This document shows, in pieces, positions 61,930-64,000 of a stretch of DNA of 64,000 nucleotides. The position numbers and the translations under genes were made by a program. Source of the stretch: Sapria himalayana (taxonomy: Eukaryota; Streptophyta; Magnoliopsida; Malpighiales; Rafflesiaceae); the NCBI GenBank assembly GCA_029783825.1, contig JAREIK010003115.1, positions 241,310 through 305,309 of the forward strand, read 5' to 3'. The number at the start of each line of letters is the position of its first letter. The first letter of the stretch is position 1. Under the pieces are notes generated by a model. The model worked only from the letters and a program-made list of their open reading frames with translations. It made no database searches and was not told where the DNA came from.

Positions 61930-64000
61930 ATGAGTTCAAATAGAGAATGGATGTATTTAAGGCTAACAAATCGATTGCCTAACCAATCATTTATATCGGG
62001 AGTTGAAGAATTTGTTCAATTTGCACTTAGTCGACTAGAAGGCAGTGACGGTAATCACATTAGATGTCCATGTAATAAAAAAAGTGTCATGATAAGAATT
62101 TTGTTGAGGTTAACGAGGAAGGGTTCCATCTTTATAAATATGGTTTTGTCCCTAATTATCGTAAGTGGTACTTTCATGGTGAGACTAAATCATCTATATA
62201 TGGGGAGGAGGCATTATATAATGTGAATGCCACTAACAATCATGCAATAACAAATAATGTTGAATCATCGACAACATTTGTTCAGATGGTTTATGATGCA
62301 ATTGGTCCACAATTTAATGCTAATATTGTTGAGGAATCTCCAAACCCAATTGCACAAAATTTTTATGACATGCTTAATGCTGCAAACCAAGAATTATGGC
62401 CTAATTGTCAACACACTCATAGTTATCAGCTATTGCTCGAATGCTTCACATCAAGTCAGAGCATCATTTTTCTGAATGGTTCTATGAAACTTTGTGTTAG
62501 TTTATTAAGGAGTTGTTATCAGATGATAATGTAATGACCAATAGTTTCTATGAGACCAAGAAGCTTATCAAGGGAATTGAGTTTCTAGTCTATAAAATTC
62601 ATACTTGCCTGAATAGTTGTATGATTTATTGGGGTGATGACTCATAATTAACTCAATGCAAATTTTGTGACTATGCTCGCTATCGACCACAAAGTATTAA
62701 TAGACAAAAGCTTGTGACATATAAGAAAATGTATTACTTTCCACTAACAACAAGAATTCAATAGTTATATGCTTCAGAAGCCACTACTAAAAGTATGAGA
62801 TGGCATAATGATTATTTAGTAAAAGATGGTGTGATGTGTCATTGTTCTGATTCTCTAGCATGTAAACATAAATTTAATGCTATGCATCCCTCATTTGCAA
62901 CTGAAAGCTGTAATGTCAAATTAGGCCCATGAACTGATGGATTTCAACCATTCATGCAATCTGTGAGTCATTATTTTTCATGGACTGTTATTCTCATTCC
63001 ATATAATTTGCCCTCAAAAATATGTATGAAGGAATAATACATGATTCTAACAGTTATTGTCCCAGGCCCTAGAAATATGAAGGACAAGTCAGATGTGTAT
63101 TTACACCTCTGATCTCTGAGTTACAAGCATTGTGGGAAATTGGAGTTGAAACTTATGAGATATCTTGAAAGCAAAATTTTATGCTATGAGAAGCTCTATT
63201 ATGGACAATCAGTGACTTTCCAACTTACTCAATGTTGTCTGATTGGAGTACATCTGAGCAGACTAGCATCATGGATGAATCATATACTTTTACCCTACAG
63301 AATGGGAGGAAACAAACATAGTTTGATAATCATTGTAAGTTCCTACCACTAGATCATTGATTTAGAAGAAATAAATATGCTTTTAGAAAGAATTGAATGG
63401 CAACAGATCTACCTCCAAAAATTCCTTCTAGTGTTGAGTTGCTAAGGGAAATTGATGCATTAGACTTAAAAAAAGTTACTAAGATTGGGGCAAATGATGC
63501 TAATGTTTCTGTTAGTAACTTAACCGAATGGAAAAAAAAGTTAATTTTTTGGGATTTGCCATATTGGAGCACAAATCTATTAAGATATAATTTAGATGTG
63601 ATGCATATAGAAAAAAATGTGTTTGAAAATATCTTTAACATAGTCATGAATGGTGAGGGCAAAACAAAAGACAATGCAAAGTCTAGATTAGACTTAATGA
63701 AAATATGTCGTCAACCAGGATTGCATGTTGTTGATGACAAGTTTCCAAAAGCTTGCTATACATTAGACAAAAATAGCCGAAATGAATTGTATATTTGGGT
63801 TCAAAATATCAGATATCTAGATGGATATGCTTCAAATATAGTCAGGTGTGTAGACACGATGAACCATAAACTTTTTGGAATAAAAAGTCATGATTGTCAT
63901 GTCTTTATGCAAAGGTTGATACCAATTGCATTTTGAGAAATACTTTTATCAGCCGTGTGGCAAGCATTAACAGAACTTACCTTGTTCTTTAAGAAGCTTA
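61930..64000 (+). pseudogene. TNP2-type CACTA transposase of element D, decayed, runs off the window
   Basis: ATG at 61930 opens MSSNREWMYLRLTNR, GVEEFVQFALS, NHIRCPCN: the transposase-associated N-terminal domain. A frameshift at the A-run near 62080 moves it to KCHDKNFVEVNEEGFHLYKY, then GFVPNYRKWYFHGE. After another shift come AIARMLHIKSEHHFSEW, CKFCDYARYRP and YFPLTTRIQ, then MRWHNDYLVKDGV, VILIPYNLPSK and VPGPRN (the TNP2 core). Further on are DFPTYSMLSDWSTSEQ, FTLQNGRKQT, LPPKIPSSVELL, the NLDVMHIEKNVFENIF block and FGIKSHDCHVFMQRLIPIAF. TGA at 63934 then breaks the frame, which resumes as EILLSAVWQALTELTLFFKK to the window end. There are at least eight in-frame stops. Family members excise the element by cutting at its termini. 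Confidence 0.9.

Larger units (their letters stand above)
54931..64000 (+). mobile_element. CACTA (En/Spm) transposon D, left part
   Basis: The terminus CACTACTAGAAATTATCTG starts at 54931, followed by CTAGCTAATTTGCGAGGGAT and CTAGGGAACCGCAAGAGG, which are homologous to element B. It contains a captured STT3 fragment, long AT-rich non-coding DNA and a TNP2 transposase gene from 61930 that runs past the window end. The expected second (TNPA) gene and 3' end lie outside. The bases before the terminus are CTA, within the CTAT array. Confidence 0.85.

Noticed and set aside
63354..63674. Minus-strand open frame of 106 residues
   Set aside because: Antisense of the conserved TNP2 segment on the plus strand.

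Overview
The window is intergenic, transposon-dominated DNA from a plant nuclear genome. It is very AT-rich and contains no intact host gene. The plant assignment rests on two CACTA (En/Spm) elements with plant-type transposase genes, carrying broken pieces of plant housekeeping and regulatory genes (BASIC PENTACYSTEINE, a NAT10-type RNA cytidine acetyltransferase, STT3). The species cannot be told from the sequence.

Layout. (1) 1-8474 is the right-hand part of CACTA element 'A'. It holds the last part of a TNP2 transposase gene (1500-2058), a Transposase_24/TNPA-type second gene (2203-4013), captured BPC (4802-5032) and NAT10 (5462-5995) fragments, an unidentified exon-like piece (6857-7000), arrays of short AT palindromes, and a 3' terminus ending GCAGTG at 8474. 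(2) 8475-10786 is a degenerate CTAT (GATA-class) array. (3) 10787 onward is the 5' terminus of a second CACTA element, 'B', with subterminal repeats. Behind it lie old repeats: a 20-bp minisatellite, a CATGC-rich hAT-like relic, a Copia-like primer-binding-site remnant and a three-copy dispersed repeat. (4) 22012-22458 is a fragment of a second A-type element ('A2').

(5) The block 6456-22458 is repeated head to tail as 22459-38499 at roughly 99.9% base identity, apart from microsatellite length changes. The junction has only 3 bp of microhomology. (6) 38500-40808 is the rest of A2: palindrome arrays and modules also found in A, plus two GC-rich G/S-coding triplet islands. (7) 40809-54930 is a CTAT/GATA array of about 14.1 kb with kilobase-scale higher-order repeats inside it. 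(8) 54931-64000 is CACTA element 'D', starting CACTACTAGAAA. It carries a captured STT3 fragment (56371-57223) and a recognisable but stop-riddled TNP2 gene (61930 to the window end).

How it fits together: both CACTA elements are decayed copies that picked up host exons with their introns (transduplication). Three CACTA termini lie at the edges of CTAT arrays, and the order A-type element, CTAT array, B/D-type 5' end occurs twice. The long serine-isoleucine-tyrosine-leucine reading frames come from CTAT repetition and are not genes. No rRNA, tRNA, CRISPR or intact protein-coding gene was found.
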